Positions 32,995-42,674 of a stretch of 64,000 bases of DNA are shown here, piece by piece. Positions within the stretch are counted from its first letter, which is position 1; each line of letters starts with the position of its first letter. The DNA is from JAWLBM01 sp041687675 (GTDB lineage Bacteria; Pseudomonadota; Alphaproteobacteria; Rhizobiales; Pleomorphomonadaceae), in the NCBI GenBank assembly GCA_041687675.1, contig JAWLBM010000011.1, forward strand, positions 41,330-105,329, given 5' to 3'. A model generated the notes under the pieces. It was not told the origin of the DNA and did no database searches. It saw only the letters and a list, made by a program, of their open reading frames with translations. Made by a program: the position numbers and the translations under genes.

Positions 32995-33774
32995 ATGCTG
33001 ATTCCCCGCCAGCACGCCATCCTCGACCTCGCCAAGCAGGTCGGCCGGGTCACCGTGGAGGACCTCGCCGGCCGCTTCGAGGTGACGCCCCAGACCATCC
33101 GCAAGGACCTCAACGAGCTCTGCGACCAGCGCCTGCTCACCCGGGTGCACGGCGGCGCCATCCTCGCCTCCTCGGTGGAGAACGTCGGCTACGACGCCCG
33201 CCGCCAGATCGCCGCGCGGGAGAAGATGGCGATCGGCAAGGCGGCGGCGGAGCTGATCCCCAACGACGCCTCGCTGTTCATCAACATCGGCACCACCACC
33301 GAGGCCGTCGCCCAGGCGCTGCTGCAGCACTCCGGGCTGATGGTGATCACCAACAACATCAACGTCGCCCATGTGATGCGGGCCTATCCGCAGGTCGAGG
33401 TGGTGATCGCCGGCGGCGTGGTGCGCCGCTCGGACGGCGGCATCGTCGGGGAGGCGGCGGTGGACTTCATCCGCCAGTTCAAGGTGGACTTCGCGGTGGT
33501 CGGCGTCTCCGCCATCGACGAGGACGGCTCGCTGCTCGACTACGACTACCGGGAGGTCAAGGTCGCCCAGGCGATCATGGCCAACGCCCGCCGGGTGATC
33601 CTGGTCGCCGATTCGACCAAGTTCGACCGGACCGCGCCGGTGCGGATCGGCACCATCGACCAGGTCGACGTCTTCGTCACCGACCGGCTGCCGAGCGAGC
33701 GGCTGCGCGAGCACCTCGCCGCCGCCGAGGTGGACCTCCTCGAGGCCATGCCGGCGCGCGCCGAGGAGGACTGA
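32995..33774 (+). CDS. glpR: DeoR/GlpR-family transcriptional repressor
   Basis: A 259-residue DeoR-family regulator. The N-terminal helix-turn-helix is 'ILDLAKQVGRVTVEDLAGRF' then 'EVTPQTIRKDLNELC', and the C-terminal sensor has 'FINIGTTTEAVAQALLQH', 'NNINVAH' and 'RVILVADSTKFDR'. The text matches GlpR, the glycerol-3-phosphate regulon repressor, better than other DeoR proteins. No glycerol genes are visible beside it, so its targets are elsewhere. The 210 bases upstream hold no other recognisable gene. Confidence 0.88.
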   Translation: MLIPRQHAILDLAKQVGRVTVEDLAGRFEVTPQTIRKDLNELCDQRLLTRVHGGAILASSVENVGYDARRQIAAREKMAIGKAAAELIPNDASLFINIGTTTEAVAQALLQHSGLMVITNNINVAHVMRAYPQVEVVIAGGVVRRSDGGIVGEAAVDFIRQFKVDFAVVGVSAIDEDGSLLDYDYREVKVAQAIMANARRVILVADSTKFDRTAPVRIGTIDQVDVFVTDRLPSERLREHLAAAEVDLLEAMPARAEED

Positions 33775-34216
33775 GGCGCCGCCTCCGCCGGGCCTGCCGC
33801 ACCTGCGAAGGCAGCGACGGGCAAAGGCCTGCGGGCGGGATCGCGGCGGCCTCGAAAAATCGGCGGCGGGAATGCTGCCGGCCCCCTTTAAGAGAGTTTG
33901 GAACTCCGCTATCTTTTCAAGCGTCTAAGGTCATCATTCCGCCGCATCACGCCGATTTCCTGCGCTTCGGCCCGATCGCGAGCGCCATCCGTCGCCGGCC
34001 CGGCAGGCTTGCGGGATGGCCTTCGCCGGGCCCGGCCCTGGGTAACCGGAGCGGCGCGCGGCTGCCGGATCTCCGACCAGACCCTGAATGTTGCACTGCG
34101 CCATGGATCGGCCGTTCCGGACCGCTGGCGGGTGCGTGAGTGTGGATGATGCGGATGCCTGCGGCATCCCTCCGCCCGGGAGCCGGTGGTGCGCCGGGCA
34201 AGTTGCTGGAGCGAAC
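33775..34216 (+). promoter_or_regulatory. Long intergenic leader before opgG with an EcfG-like site
   Basis: This 442-base stretch has no convincing gene; short frames in it lack ribosome sites and family character. A less GC-rich block around 33890-33930 contains GGAAC (33900-33904), 17 bases, CGTC (33922-33925), one base away from the EcfG general-stress promoter consensus. It may drive opgGH with a leader of nearly 280 bases. Confidence 0.3.
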
Positions 34217-35788
34217 GTGCACAGGACGCCCTTCGAGATCGACCGACGGACCCTGCTCCTCACGGCGGCTGGCGCCATCGCCGCCGTCGCCGGCGCCAGC
34301 GGCGTGATGCCGGCCCGGGCCGCGGCCCAGGCGAACTTCGCCGTCGACGGGCCCTTCACCCGGGCGACGGTGGCCGGGATCGCCCGCCGCCTCGCCGCCG
34401 AGCCCTACGAGGCCCCGGACGCGTCGCTGCCGCCGGTGCTCGACGACCTCAGCTACGACCAGTACCGCGACATCCGCTTCCGCCCCGAGGCGGCGATCTG
34501 GTCCGGCACCGACCTGCCCTTCCAGATGCAGATGTTCCACCGGGGCTTCTACTTCAAGGATCCGGTGGAGATCGCCCTCGTCGCCGACGGGCGGGCCAAG
34601 CACCTCGCCTACGACCGGGAGATGTTCTCCTTCGGCCCGCTCGTGCCGCAGCCGCTGCCGGAGGAGGACATCGGCTTCTCGGGCCTGCGCCTGCACGGGC
34701 CGATCAACCGTCCCGACTACTTCGACGAGGTCGCGGTATTCCAGGGGGCGAGCTACTTCCGCTCGCTCGGCGAGGGCCAGGTCTACGGCCTTTCCGCCCG
34801 CGGCCTCGCCATCAAGACGGCGGATCCCGAGGGCGAGGAGTTCCCCCTCTTCCGCGCCTTCTGGGTGGAGACCCCGGCGCCCGGATCCGATACCGTCGTG
34901 GTCAGCGCCCTCCTCGACAGCCCGTCCACAACCGGCGCCTACCGCTTCACCCTTCGCCCCGGGCTGCCGACGCGCATGGACGTCGAGGCCGAGCTGTTCC
35001 CTCGCGTCGACCTCGACAGGGTCGGCCTCGCGCCGGGCACCTCGATGTTCTTCTTCTCCTCGAACGGGCGGCACGACGTCGACGACTTCCGCCCCGAGGT
35101 GCACGACAGCGACGGCCTGCTGATGCTCACCGGCGCCGGCGAGCGGCTGTGGCGCCCGCTCGCGAACCCGGAGGAGCTGCAGATCTCCGCCTTCGTCGAC
35201 CGCAGCCCGCGCGGCTTCGGCCTCGTGCAGCGCGAGCGCGACTTCGCCCGCTACCAGGACCTCGAGGCGGCCTACGAGCGCCGGCCGAGCCTCTGGGTCG
35301 AGCCGGTCGGCGACTGGGGCGCCGGCGCGGTGACGTTGGTCGAGATACCGACCGACTCCGAGATCCACGACAACATCGTCGCCTTCTGGTCGCCGAGGGA
35401 GCCGATCCCGGCCGGCGGGGAGTACGCCTTCGCCTACCGCCTCGAATGGGGCGGCGAGCCGTCGGCGGACCAGCCGACCGCGGTGGTGCGGGCGACCCGG
35501 TCCGGCCGGGCGTCGATCGCCGAGGACACGCCGGTTCGCCTCTTCGTGATCGACTACGCCTTTCCCGAGGGCGTCGAGCGGTCCACACTCGGCATCGCCA
35601 AGGCCACGGTGACCGCCGACAAGGGCGCCGTCGGCCATGTGGTGGTGCAGGAGAACGGCCCCGCCGGCGGGGTCCGCGTCTCCTTCCAGCTCGACCCCGG
35701 GGTCGAGACGCTGATCGAGATCCGCGCCGTCCTCACCTTCGAGAGCGGCCTTGCCGCCGAGACCTGGGTGTACCGATGGACGGCCTGA
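34217..35788 (+). CDS. opgG: Glucan biosynthesis protein OpgG/OpgD
   Basis: A 523-residue periplasmic protein of the MdoG family needed for osmoregulated periplasmic glucan synthesis. A twin-arginine signal is visible ('DRRTLLLTAAGAIAAVAG', Arg10-Arg11), as in OpgD. Family text includes 'LSYDQYRDIRFRPEAAIW', 'FQMQMFHRGFYFKDPVEIA', 'GFSGLRLHGPINRPDYFDEV' and 'FQGASYFRSLGEGQVYGLSA'. GTG 34217 is chosen because a GGAG site precedes it and it places the Tat motif at the N-terminus. The gene overlaps opgH by 13 bases. Confidence 0.92.
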   Translation: MHRTPFEIDRRTLLLTAAGAIAAVAGASGVMPARAAAQANFAVDGPFTRATVAGIARRLAAEPYEAPDASLPPVLDDLSYDQYRDIRFRPEAAIWSGTDLPFQMQMFHRGFYFKDPVEIALVADGRAKHLAYDREMFSFGPLVPQPLPEEDIGFSGLRLHGPINRPDYFDEVAVFQGASYFRSLGEGQVYGLSARGLAIKTADPEGEEFPLFRAFWVETPAPGSDTVVVSALLDSPSTTGAYRFTLRPGLPTRMDVEAELFPRVDLDRVGLAPGTSMFFFSSNGRHDVDDFRPEVHDSDGLLMLTGAGERLWRPLANPEELQISAFVDRSPRGFGLVQRERDFARYQDLEAAYERRPSLWVEPVGDWGAGAVTLVEIPTDSEIHDNIVAFWSPREPIPAGGEYAFAYRLEWGGEPSADQPTAVVRATRSGRASIAEDTPVRLFVIDYAFPEGVERSTLGIAKATVTADKGAVGHVVVQENGPAGGVRVSFQLDPGVETLIEIRAVLTFESGLAAETWVYRWTA

Positions 35789-37974
35789 CCTCGCCGCTCG
35801 ACCCGGCCGACGCCGCCGCCGACCCGTTCGGGCCGGCGATCCGCGGCATGCCGGCCGAGACGCCCGGCGAGATGCCGCCGCAGCGGCTGGACAGCTTCGA
35901 CCCGCGGACCCGGCGCCCCCTCGCCGACCTGGCGTCCCGGTCCAGCCGGCTGCGCCGCGCCGCCGTGATGCTCGGCTCGGCGGCGCTCTGCGGCTTTGCC
36001 GTCTACGAGATGTACAACGTGCTGGCGATCGGCGACCTGACGCCGGTCGAGGTGCTGGTGCTGGTGCTGTTCGCGCTCACCTTCGCCTGGATCGCGATCT
36101 CCTTCGTCGCCTCGATCGCCGGCTTCGCCTCGCTCCTCGCCCGCCGCGTGCGGCCGCGCCCGGCGGCGGCCCGCGGCCCGCTCGGCGGCCGCACGGCCGT
36201 GCTCATGCCGACCTACAACGAGGATCCCGCCCGCATCTTCGCCGCGGTGGAGGCGATGGCCCTCGCCGTGCACGGGCGCGGCCAGGGCCACGCCTTCGAC
36301 TGGATCGTTCTCTCCGACACCACCGACCCCGCCGTCGCCCTCGCCGAGGAGGCGGCGCTGGTGGCCGCCCGCCGGCGGCTCGGCGCCCGCGCCCGCGTCT
36401 GGTACCGGCGCCGCCGCTACAACACCGCCAAGAAGGCCGGCAACGTCGCCGACTTCTGCCGCCGCTGGGGCCGCTCCTTCGACCACCTGCTGGTGCTCGA
36501 CGCCGACAGCCTGATGGACGGCGACACGGTGGTGGAACTCGCCGCCCGCATGGAGGCCGATCCCGACGCCGGGCTGATCCAGACCATCCCGATGCTGGTC
36601 AACGGCAGCACCATCGTCGCCCGCCTGCAGCAGTTCGCCGGCCGCGTCTACGGCCCGGTGGTCGGCACGGGCCTCGCCTGGTGGGTGCAGAAGGAGGGCA
36701 ACTTCTGGGGCCACAACGCGGTCATCCGCACCGAGGCCTTCATGTCCGCCGCCGGCCTGCCGGACCTGCCCGGCAAGGCGCCGTTCGGCGGGCACATCCT
36801 CAGCCACGACTTCGTCGAGGCGGCGCTGATCCGCCGCGCCGGCTGGACGGTGATCATCGCCGACGACCTCTCCGGCTCCTTCGAGGAGAGCCCGCCGTCG
36901 CTGGTCGACATGGCGATCCGCGACCGGCGCTGGTGCCAGGGCAACCTGCAGCACCTGAAGGTGATCGGCGCGCGGGGGCTGCACTGGGTGAGCCGCTCGC
37001 ACCTTCTCACCGGCATCATGTCCTACCTCGCCTCGCCGCTCTGGCTGATGCTGATCCTTGCCGGCCTCGCGCTCTCGCTGCAGGCGCACTTCATCCGGCC
37101 CGAGTACTTCAAGGACGAGTTCCAGCTGTTCCCGTCCTGGCCGCGGATCGACCCGGAGCGCGCGCTGGCGCTGTTCGCGCTCACCATGGCCGTGCTGTTC
37201 GGGCCGAAGCTGATGGGCCTTGCCGCCTTCCTCGCCGACGGGCGCGCCCGGCGCGCCGCCGGCGGCGCGGCGCGGGTAACGGCGAGCTTCCTGTTCGAAG
37301 TGGTCGCCTCGGCGCTGATCGCGCCGATCATGATGCTGATCCAGACCGGCGCCGTGTCGGAGATCCTGATGCGGCGCGACGCCGGCTGGAAGCCGCAGCG
37401 CCGGGACGACGGCGGCCTGCCGCTGCGCGACCTCGTCCACCGCCACCGCTGGCACGTCATCGCCGGCATCGCCCTCGTCGCCGCCGCCCTCGCCGACAGC
37501 TGGGTGCTGCTCGCCTGGCTCTCGCCCGCCGCGCTCGGGCTCGTCCTCGCGGTGCCGATCTCGGCGCTGACCGGCTCCGCCGCGGTGGGCCGGGCGGTGC
37601 GCCGGGCCGGGCTGCTGTCGACGCCCGAGGAGAGCGAGCCTCCGGCGGTCCGCCTCGCCATGGAGGCGGCGCTGCCGGCCTACCGCGAGGCGCTGGCGAA
37701 GGTGCCCGACGTCGTCGCGATCGCCACCGACCCGGTGCTGCGGCGCCAGCACCTCGCGCTGGTCGACCGGGTGCCGCCGCGCCCGCGCGGCCAGGTCAAC
37801 CCGACCGTCGCCCTGGTGGAATCGAAGATCGGCGAGGCGGAGACGGTCGAGGAGGCGGTCGGCTTCCTCGACGACCGCGAGACGGCGGCGCTCATCGCCA
37901 CCCCGCGGCTCATCGAGATGCTCGCCCGCCTGCCGCGCGAGGGCAGCCGACCCGCCGTCGCCGCGGCGGAGTGA
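35776..37974 (+). CDS. opgH: Glucans biosynthesis glucosyltransferase OpgH
   Basis: A 732-residue inner-membrane GT2 glucosyltransferase. It polymerises UDP-glucose into the beta-glucan backbone exported to the periplasm. Catalytic features are 'DTTDP', the DxD at Asp242/Asp244 ('VLDADSL'), 'SHDFVEAALIRRAGW' and the RRW motif ending at Trp386 ('RDRRWCQGN'). Two membrane helices precede the catalytic domain (about residues 62-125) and several follow it (about 415-600). OpgG and OpgH are always required together. Confidence 0.94.
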   Translation: MDGLTSPLDPADAAADPFGPAIRGMPAETPGEMPPQRLDSFDPRTRRPLADLASRSSRLRRAAVMLGSAALCGFAVYEMYNVLAIGDLTPVEVLVLVLFALTFAWIAISFVASIAGFASLLARRVRPRPAAARGPLGGRTAVLMPTYNEDPARIFAAVEAMALAVHGRGQGHAFDWIVLSDTTDPAVALAEEAALVAARRRLGARARVWYRRRRYNTAKKAGNVADFCRRWGRSFDHLLVLDADSLMDGDTVVELAARMEADPDAGLIQTIPMLVNGSTIVARLQQFAGRVYGPVVGTGLAWWVQKEGNFWGHNAVIRTEAFMSAAGLPDLPGKAPFGGHILSHDFVEAALIRRAGWTVIIADDLSGSFEESPPSLVDMAIRDRRWCQGNLQHLKVIGARGLHWVSRSHLLTGIMSYLASPLWLMLILAGLALSLQAHFIRPEYFKDEFQLFPSWPRIDPERALALFALTMAVLFGPKLMGLAAFLADGRARRAAGGAARVTASFLFEVVASALIAPIMMLIQTGAVSEILMRRDAGWKPQRRDDGGLPLRDLVHRHRWHVIAGIALVAAALADSWVLLAWLSPAALGLVLAVPISALTGSAAVGRAVRRAGLLSTPEESEPPAVRLAMEAALPAYREALAKVPDVVAIATDPVLRRQHLALVDRVPPRPRGQVNPTVALVESKIGEAETVEEAVGFLDDRETAALIATPRLIEMLARLPREGSRPAVAAAE

Positions 37975-38136
37975 CCGCGAAGGGTGACCGCGCCATGCGC
38001 GAGACGCATGGCTCCGGCGCCAGCATCCAGCCGACCGGCTTCCGACGCAGCATTTTTCGGCATGCCGCCTTTCAGGGCAGCGGCGCATGATGTAAGAGCG
38101 GCATGTTGCAGCGCAGAACGTTCGGGAGGCCGCTCC

Positions 38137-41100
38137 GTGCAGATCACCAAGCTCCTCGTCGCCAACCGGTCCGAGATCGCCATCCGCGTCTTCCGCGGCG
38201 CGAACGAACTGGGGCTGAAGACGGTCGCCGTCTTCGCCGAGGAGGACAAGCTCGCGCTGCACCGCTTCAAGGCCGACGAGGCCTACCAGATCGGCCGGGG
38301 CCTCGGCCCCATCGAGGCCTATTTGTCGATCCCGGAGATCCTGCGCGTCGCCCGGGAGAGCGGCGCCGACGCGATCCACCCGGGCTATGGGCTCCTCTCG
38401 GAAAGCCCGGAGTTCGCCGACGCCTGCGCCGAGGCGGGTATCCTCTTCATCGGTCCCTCGCCGGACACCATGCGCCGGCTCGGCAACAAGGTGGCCGCGC
38501 GCAACCTTGCCATCGAGGCGGGCGTGCCGGTGATGCCGGCGACCGACCCGCTGCCGGACGACATCGAGGCGGTGAAGGCCGAGGCGGGGCGGATCGGCTA
38601 TCCGCTGATGCTGAAGGCGTCCTGGGGCGGCGGCGGGCGCGGCATGCGGGTGATCCGCGACGAGGCCACGCTGCTCCGGGAGGTCACCACCGCCCGGCGC
38701 GAGGCCAAGGCCGCCTTCGGCAAGGACGAGGTCTACCTCGAGAAGCTGGTGGAGCGCGCCCGCCACGTCGAGGTGCAGATCCTCGGCGACCGGCATGGCA
38801 ACGTCGTCCACCTGTTCGAGCGCGACTGCTCCGTCCAGCGCCGGCACCAGAAGGTGGTCGAGCGCGCGCCGGCGCCGTATCTCACCGACTCCCAGCGGGA
38901 CGAACTCACCGGATACGGCCTCGCCATCGGCCGCGCCACCGACTACGCCGGCGCCGGCACGGTGGAGTTCCTGATGGACGCGGACACCGGCGCCTTCTAC
39001 TTCATCGAGGTCAACCCGCGCATCCAGGTCGAGCACACGGTGACCGAGGAGGTGACCGGCATCGACATCGTCAAGGCGCAGATCCGCCTGCTCGAGGGCG
39101 CGCGGATCGGCGACCCGGCGTCCGGGGTGCCGGCGCAGCAGGACATCTTCCTCAACGGACATGCGCTGCAGTGCCGGATCACCACCGAGGATCCGGAGCA
39201 GAACTTCATCCCGGACTACGGCCGGATCACCGCCTACCGCGGCGCCACCGGCTTCGGCATCCGCCTCGACGGCGGCACCGCCTACGCCGGCGCGGTGATC
39301 ACCCGCTTCTACGACCCGCTGCTGGAGAAGGTCACCGCCTGGGCGCCGACCGCGGAGGAGGCGATCCGCCGGATGGACCGGGCGCTGCGCGAGTTCCGCA
39401 TCCGCGGCGTCGCGACCAACCTGACGTTCCTGGAAAACATCATCGGCCACCCGAACTTCCAGAACAACAGCTACACCACCCGCTTCATCGACGAGACGCC
39501 CGAGCTGTTCGCCCAGGTGAAGCGCCGCGACCGCGCCACCAAGCTGCTCACCTATATCGCCGACGTCACCGTCAACGGGCACCCCGAGACGCGCAAGCGC
39601 GCCCGCCCGCCCGCCTCGGCGAAGCCCCAGGTGCCGCCGCATCCGCCCGGACGGCCGCAGCCCGGCAGCCGCGACCTGCTCGCCGCCGAGGGGCCGGTCG
39701 CGCTCGCCCGCTGGATGCGCGACCAGCGGCGGGTGCTGGTCACCGACACCACCATGCGCGACGGCCACCAGTCGCTGCTCGCCACGCGCATGCGCACCTT
39801 CGACATCGCCGCGATCGCCGAGAGCTACGCCCACGCCCTGCCGGGCCTGTTCAGCCTCGAGTGCTGGGGCGGCGCCACCTTCGACGTCGCCATGCGCTTC
39901 CTCACCGAGGATCCCTGGGAGCGGCTCGAGCTCGTCCGCGACCGGGCGCCGAACATCCTGCTGCAGATGCTGCTGCGCGGCTCCAACGGCGTCGGCTACA
40001 CCAACTACCCGGACAACGTCGTCCGCTTCTTCGTCGCCGAGGCGGCGCGGCGCGGCGTCGACGTCTTCCGCGTGTTCGACTGCCTCAACTGGGTGGAGAA
40101 CATGCGCGTCGCCATGGACGCGGTGGTGGAGAGCGGCAAGGTCTGCGAGGCGGCGATCTGCTACACCGGCGACATCCTCGACCCGGACCGCGCCAAGTAT
40201 GACCTCGGCTACTACGTCGCGCTCGCCCGCGAGCTGGAGGCGGCCGGCGCCCACATCATCGCCATCAAGGACATGGCGGGACTGCTGAAGCCCAACGCGG
40301 CGCGGGTGCTGTTCAGGGCGCTGCGCGAGGCGACCGACCTGCCGCTCCACTTCCACACCCACGACACCTCCGGCATCGCCGCGGCGAGCGTGCTCGCCGC
40401 CGTGGAGGAGGGGGTCGACGCCGTGGACGCGGCGATGGACGCCTTCTCCGGCAACACCTCGCAGCCCTGCCTCGGCTCGATCGTGGCGGCGCTCGCCGGC
40501 TCGGCCCGCGAGACGGGGCTCGACCAGGAGGCGATCCGGCGGATCTCCTTCTACTGGGAGGCCGTGCGCGCCCGCTACGCCGCCTTCGAGAGCGACCTCG
40601 AGGGGCCGGCCTCGGAGGTCTACCTCCACGAGATGCCCGGCGGCCAGTTCACCAACCTCAAGGAGCAGGCCCGCGCCCTCGGCCTGGAGACCCGCTGGCA
40701 CGAGGTGGCGCAGATGTACGCCGACGTGAACCGGATGTTCGGCGACATCGTCAAGGTGACGCCGTCCTCCAAGGTGGTCGGCGACATGGCGCTGCTGATG
40801 GTCTCCTCCGGCCTCGCCCCGGCCGACGTCCTCGACCCGGACAAGGACGTCGCCTTCCCGGAGAGCGTCGTGCAGATGTTCCACGGCGACCTCGGCCAGC
40901 CGCCCGGCGGCTGGCCCGAGGAGCTGCAGCGCAAGATCCTCAAGGGCGAGGCGCCGATCACCCTGCGCCCGGGGTCGCTGCTCCCCGAGGCCGACCTCGA
41001 GGCGCTGCGCGCCGAGGCGGAGGAGAAGGCGGGCGAGGCGATCGACGACCGCGACCTCGCCTCCTACCTGATGTATCCGAAGGTGTTCGCCGACTACGCC

Positions 41101-41580
41101 CGCGCGCGCGAGACCTACGGCCCCACCTCCGTGCTGCCGACGCCGGTCTACTTCTACGGCATGGCCCAGGGCGACGAGCTCGCGGTGGAGCTGGAGAAGG
41201 GAAAGTCGCTGGTGATCATCTGCCAGGCGATCGGCGAGGCCGACGACGACGGCATGGTCCGGGTCTTCTTCGAGCTGAACGGCCAGCCGCGGATGATCAA
41301 GGTGCCGGACCGCGCCCGCGCGGGGGTCGCCGCCGGGGCCCGCCGCAAGGCCGAGGAGGGCAACCCGCTGCATGTCGCGGCGCCGATGCCGGGCGTGGTC
41401 TCGACCCTCGCGGTGAAGCCGGGCCAGGCGGTGAAGTCCGGAGACGTCCTCCTGTCCATCGAGGCGATGAAGATGGAGACCTCGATCCACGCCGAGCGGG
41501 ACGGCACGGTGGCCGAGGTGGCGGTCGCCGCCGGCGCCCAGGTCGACGCCAAGGACCTGCTGGTCGTCTACGCCGGCTGA
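38137..41580 (+). CDS. pyc: Pyruvate carboxylase
   Basis: A 1147-residue single-chain biotin enzyme converting pyruvate, bicarbonate and ATP to oxaloacetate. In order: biotin carboxylase domain (about 1-455; 'SWGGGGRGMRVI', 'EVNPRIQVEHTVTEE'), carboxyltransferase domain (about 530-800; 'TDTTMRDGHQSLLATRMR', 'HFHTHDTSG'), allosteric/tetramer linker, and C-terminal biotinyl domain with 'EAMKME', the biotinylated lysine being Lys1112. GTG 38137 has a GGGAGG site 7 bases upstream and gives the standard start 'QITKLLVANRSEIAIRVF'. It supplies C4 acids for growth and complements the ethylmalonyl-CoA genes nearby. Confidence 0.96.
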   Translation: MQITKLLVANRSEIAIRVFRGANELGLKTVAVFAEEDKLALHRFKADEAYQIGRGLGPIEAYLSIPEILRVARESGADAIHPGYGLLSESPEFADACAEAGILFIGPSPDTMRRLGNKVAARNLAIEAGVPVMPATDPLPDDIEAVKAEAGRIGYPLMLKASWGGGGRGMRVIRDEATLLREVTTARREAKAAFGKDEVYLEKLVERARHVEVQILGDRHGNVVHLFERDCSVQRRHQKVVERAPAPYLTDSQRDELTGYGLAIGRATDYAGAGTVEFLMDADTGAFYFIEVNPRIQVEHTVTEEVTGIDIVKAQIRLLEGARIGDPASGVPAQQDIFLNGHALQCRITTEDPEQNFIPDYGRITAYRGATGFGIRLDGGTAYAGAVITRFYDPLLEKVTAWAPTAEEAIRRMDRALREFRIRGVATNLTFLENIIGHPNFQNNSYTTRFIDETPELFAQVKRRDRATKLLTYIADVTVNGHPETRKRARPPASAKPQVPPHPPGRPQPGSRDLLAAEGPVALARWMRDQRRVLVTDTTMRDGHQSLLATRMRTFDIAAIAESYAHALPGLFSLECWGGATFDVAMRFLTEDPWERLELVRDRAPNILLQMLLRGSNGVGYTNYPDNVVRFFVAEAARRGVDVFRVFDCLNWVENMRVAMDAVVESGKVCEAAICYTGDILDPDRAKYDLGYYVALARELEAAGAHIIAIKDMAGLLKPNAARVLFRALREATDLPLHFHTHDTSGIAAASVLAAVEEGVDAVDAAMDAFSGNTSQPCLGSIVAALAGSARETGLDQEAIRRISFYWEAVRARYAAFESDLEGPASEVYLHEMPGGQFTNLKEQARALGLETRWHEVAQMYADVNRMFGDIVKVTPSSKVVGDMALLMVSSGLAPADVLDPDKDVAFPESVVQMFHGDLGQPPGGWPEELQRKILKGEAPITLRPGSLLPEADLEALRAEAEEKAGEAIDDRDLASYLMYPKVFADYARARETYGPTSVLPTPVYFYGMAQGDELAVELEKGKSLVIICQAIGEADDDGMVRVFFELNGQPRMIKVPDRARAGVAAGARRKAEEGNPLHVAAPMPGVVSTLAVKPGQAVKSGDVLLSIEAMKMETSIHAERDGTVAEVAVAAGAQVDAKDLLVVYAG

Positions 41581-41687
41581 ACGGCGGCAGGCACTCGGCT
41601 CTCGAAATCGCCGCCGCGGGCACTATAGTGGCGCCTGAGTGGCGAATCGGGATGCGCCGCTGCCGCCTGCCACGGGAACCGCATCGC

Positions 41688-42674
41688 ATGACCGACCCCG
41701 ACCTGCCGCCGCTGGAAGGCCAGAGGATCGCCGTCGTCGGCGCCGGCATCGCCGGCCTCACGGCCGCGCGCAAGCTCGCCAAGGCGGGGGCCAAGGTCAC
41801 CGTGTTCGAGAAGAGCCGCGGCGTCGGCGGGCGGCTGGCCACCCGCCGGGTCGAGGACGCCGGCATCGACCATGGCGCCCAGTATGTCACGGCCCGCGAG
41901 CCGGCCTTCAAGGCCTTCGCCGCCCGGGCCAAGGCCGAGGGCTCGCTGGCCGCCTGGACCCCGCGCGGCAAGGACGGCGACGACGAGTGGCTGGTCGGCA
42001 TGCCGCGCATGTCCAGCTTCGTCGCCGCCCTCATCGACGCCTTCGACGTCCAGCACGAGAAGACGGTCACGGCCGTCCGCGACGACGGCGCGGCCTTCAC
42101 CCTGTCGCTGTCGGACGGATCGGAGGTCGGAGGCTTCAACCGGGTGGTGGTGGCGATACCGGGACCGCAGGCCTTCGCCCTGCTAGAGCCCCATGGCGCG
42201 CCGTTCGACCGCATCCCGGAGGTGCGCTTCGGCCCGTGCTGGGCGCTGCTGGTCGGCTTCGACCAGCCGGTCGACCCCGGCTTCGACGTCCGCCGCAACG
42301 TCGGGGCGCTCGCCTGGGTCGCCGCCTCGGCCTCCAAGCCCGGCCGCACCGGGACCTACTGGGTCGCGCAGGCGAACCCCACATGGTCGGCCGAGCACCT
42401 TGAGGAGACCGCCGACGACGTGGAGCCGCAGCTCCTCGAGATGCTCGCCGAGGCGATCGGTCCGCTGCCCGGGCGCAGCTTTTCCGCCGTCCACCGCTGG
42501 CGCTACGCGCTGGTCGAGAAACCGCTCGGCGTCGCCTTCCTGATGTCCGCCGACGGCCGGCTCGGCGCCTGCGGCGACTGGCTGATCGCCCCCCGGGTCG
42601 AGAGCGCCTGGGCGTCGGGCGGCGGCCTCGCCGACGCGTTCATCGCGAGGGGACGCGCAACGCCCGCCACATGA
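41688..42674 (+). CDS. Renalase-like FAD-dependent oxidoreductase
   Basis: A 328-residue flavoprotein with an N-terminal dinucleotide motif 'IAVVGAGIAGLTAARKLAKA', then 'EKSRGVGGRLATRR' and 'DHGAQYVTAR', typical of the renalase/amine-oxidase-like family. The C-terminus 'LGACGDWLIAPRVESAWASG' closes the FAD site. The substrate is unknown; some relatives oxidise dihydronicotinamide isomers. It overlaps the TauE-type gene by ATGA. Confidence 0.82.
   Translation: MTDPDLPPLEGQRIAVVGAGIAGLTAARKLAKAGAKVTVFEKSRGVGGRLATRRVEDAGIDHGAQYVTAREPAFKAFAARAKAEGSLAAWTPRGKDGDDEWLVGMPRMSSFVAALIDAFDVQHEKTVTAVRDDGAAFTLSLSDGSEVGGFNRVVVAIPGPQAFALLEPHGAPFDRIPEVRFGPCWALLVGFDQPVDPGFDVRRNVGALAWVAASASKPGRTGTYWVAQANPTWSAEHLEETADDVEPQLLEMLAEAIGPLPGRSFSAVHRWRYALVEKPLGVAFLMSADGRLGACGDWLIAPRVESAWASGGGLADAFIARGRATPAT

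Noticed and set aside
33898..34149. An 83-codon plus-strand ORF in the gap before opgG
   Set aside because: No ribosome site, no family pattern, Arg-rich composition typical of chance frames; the stretch is better read as a leader.
35554..41490. A 1978-codon open frame on the minus strand across opgH and pyc
   Set aside because: It is the antisense shadow of two clearly coding genes; the translation is His/Arg/Asp/Val-rich with no domain, typical of high-GC shadows.
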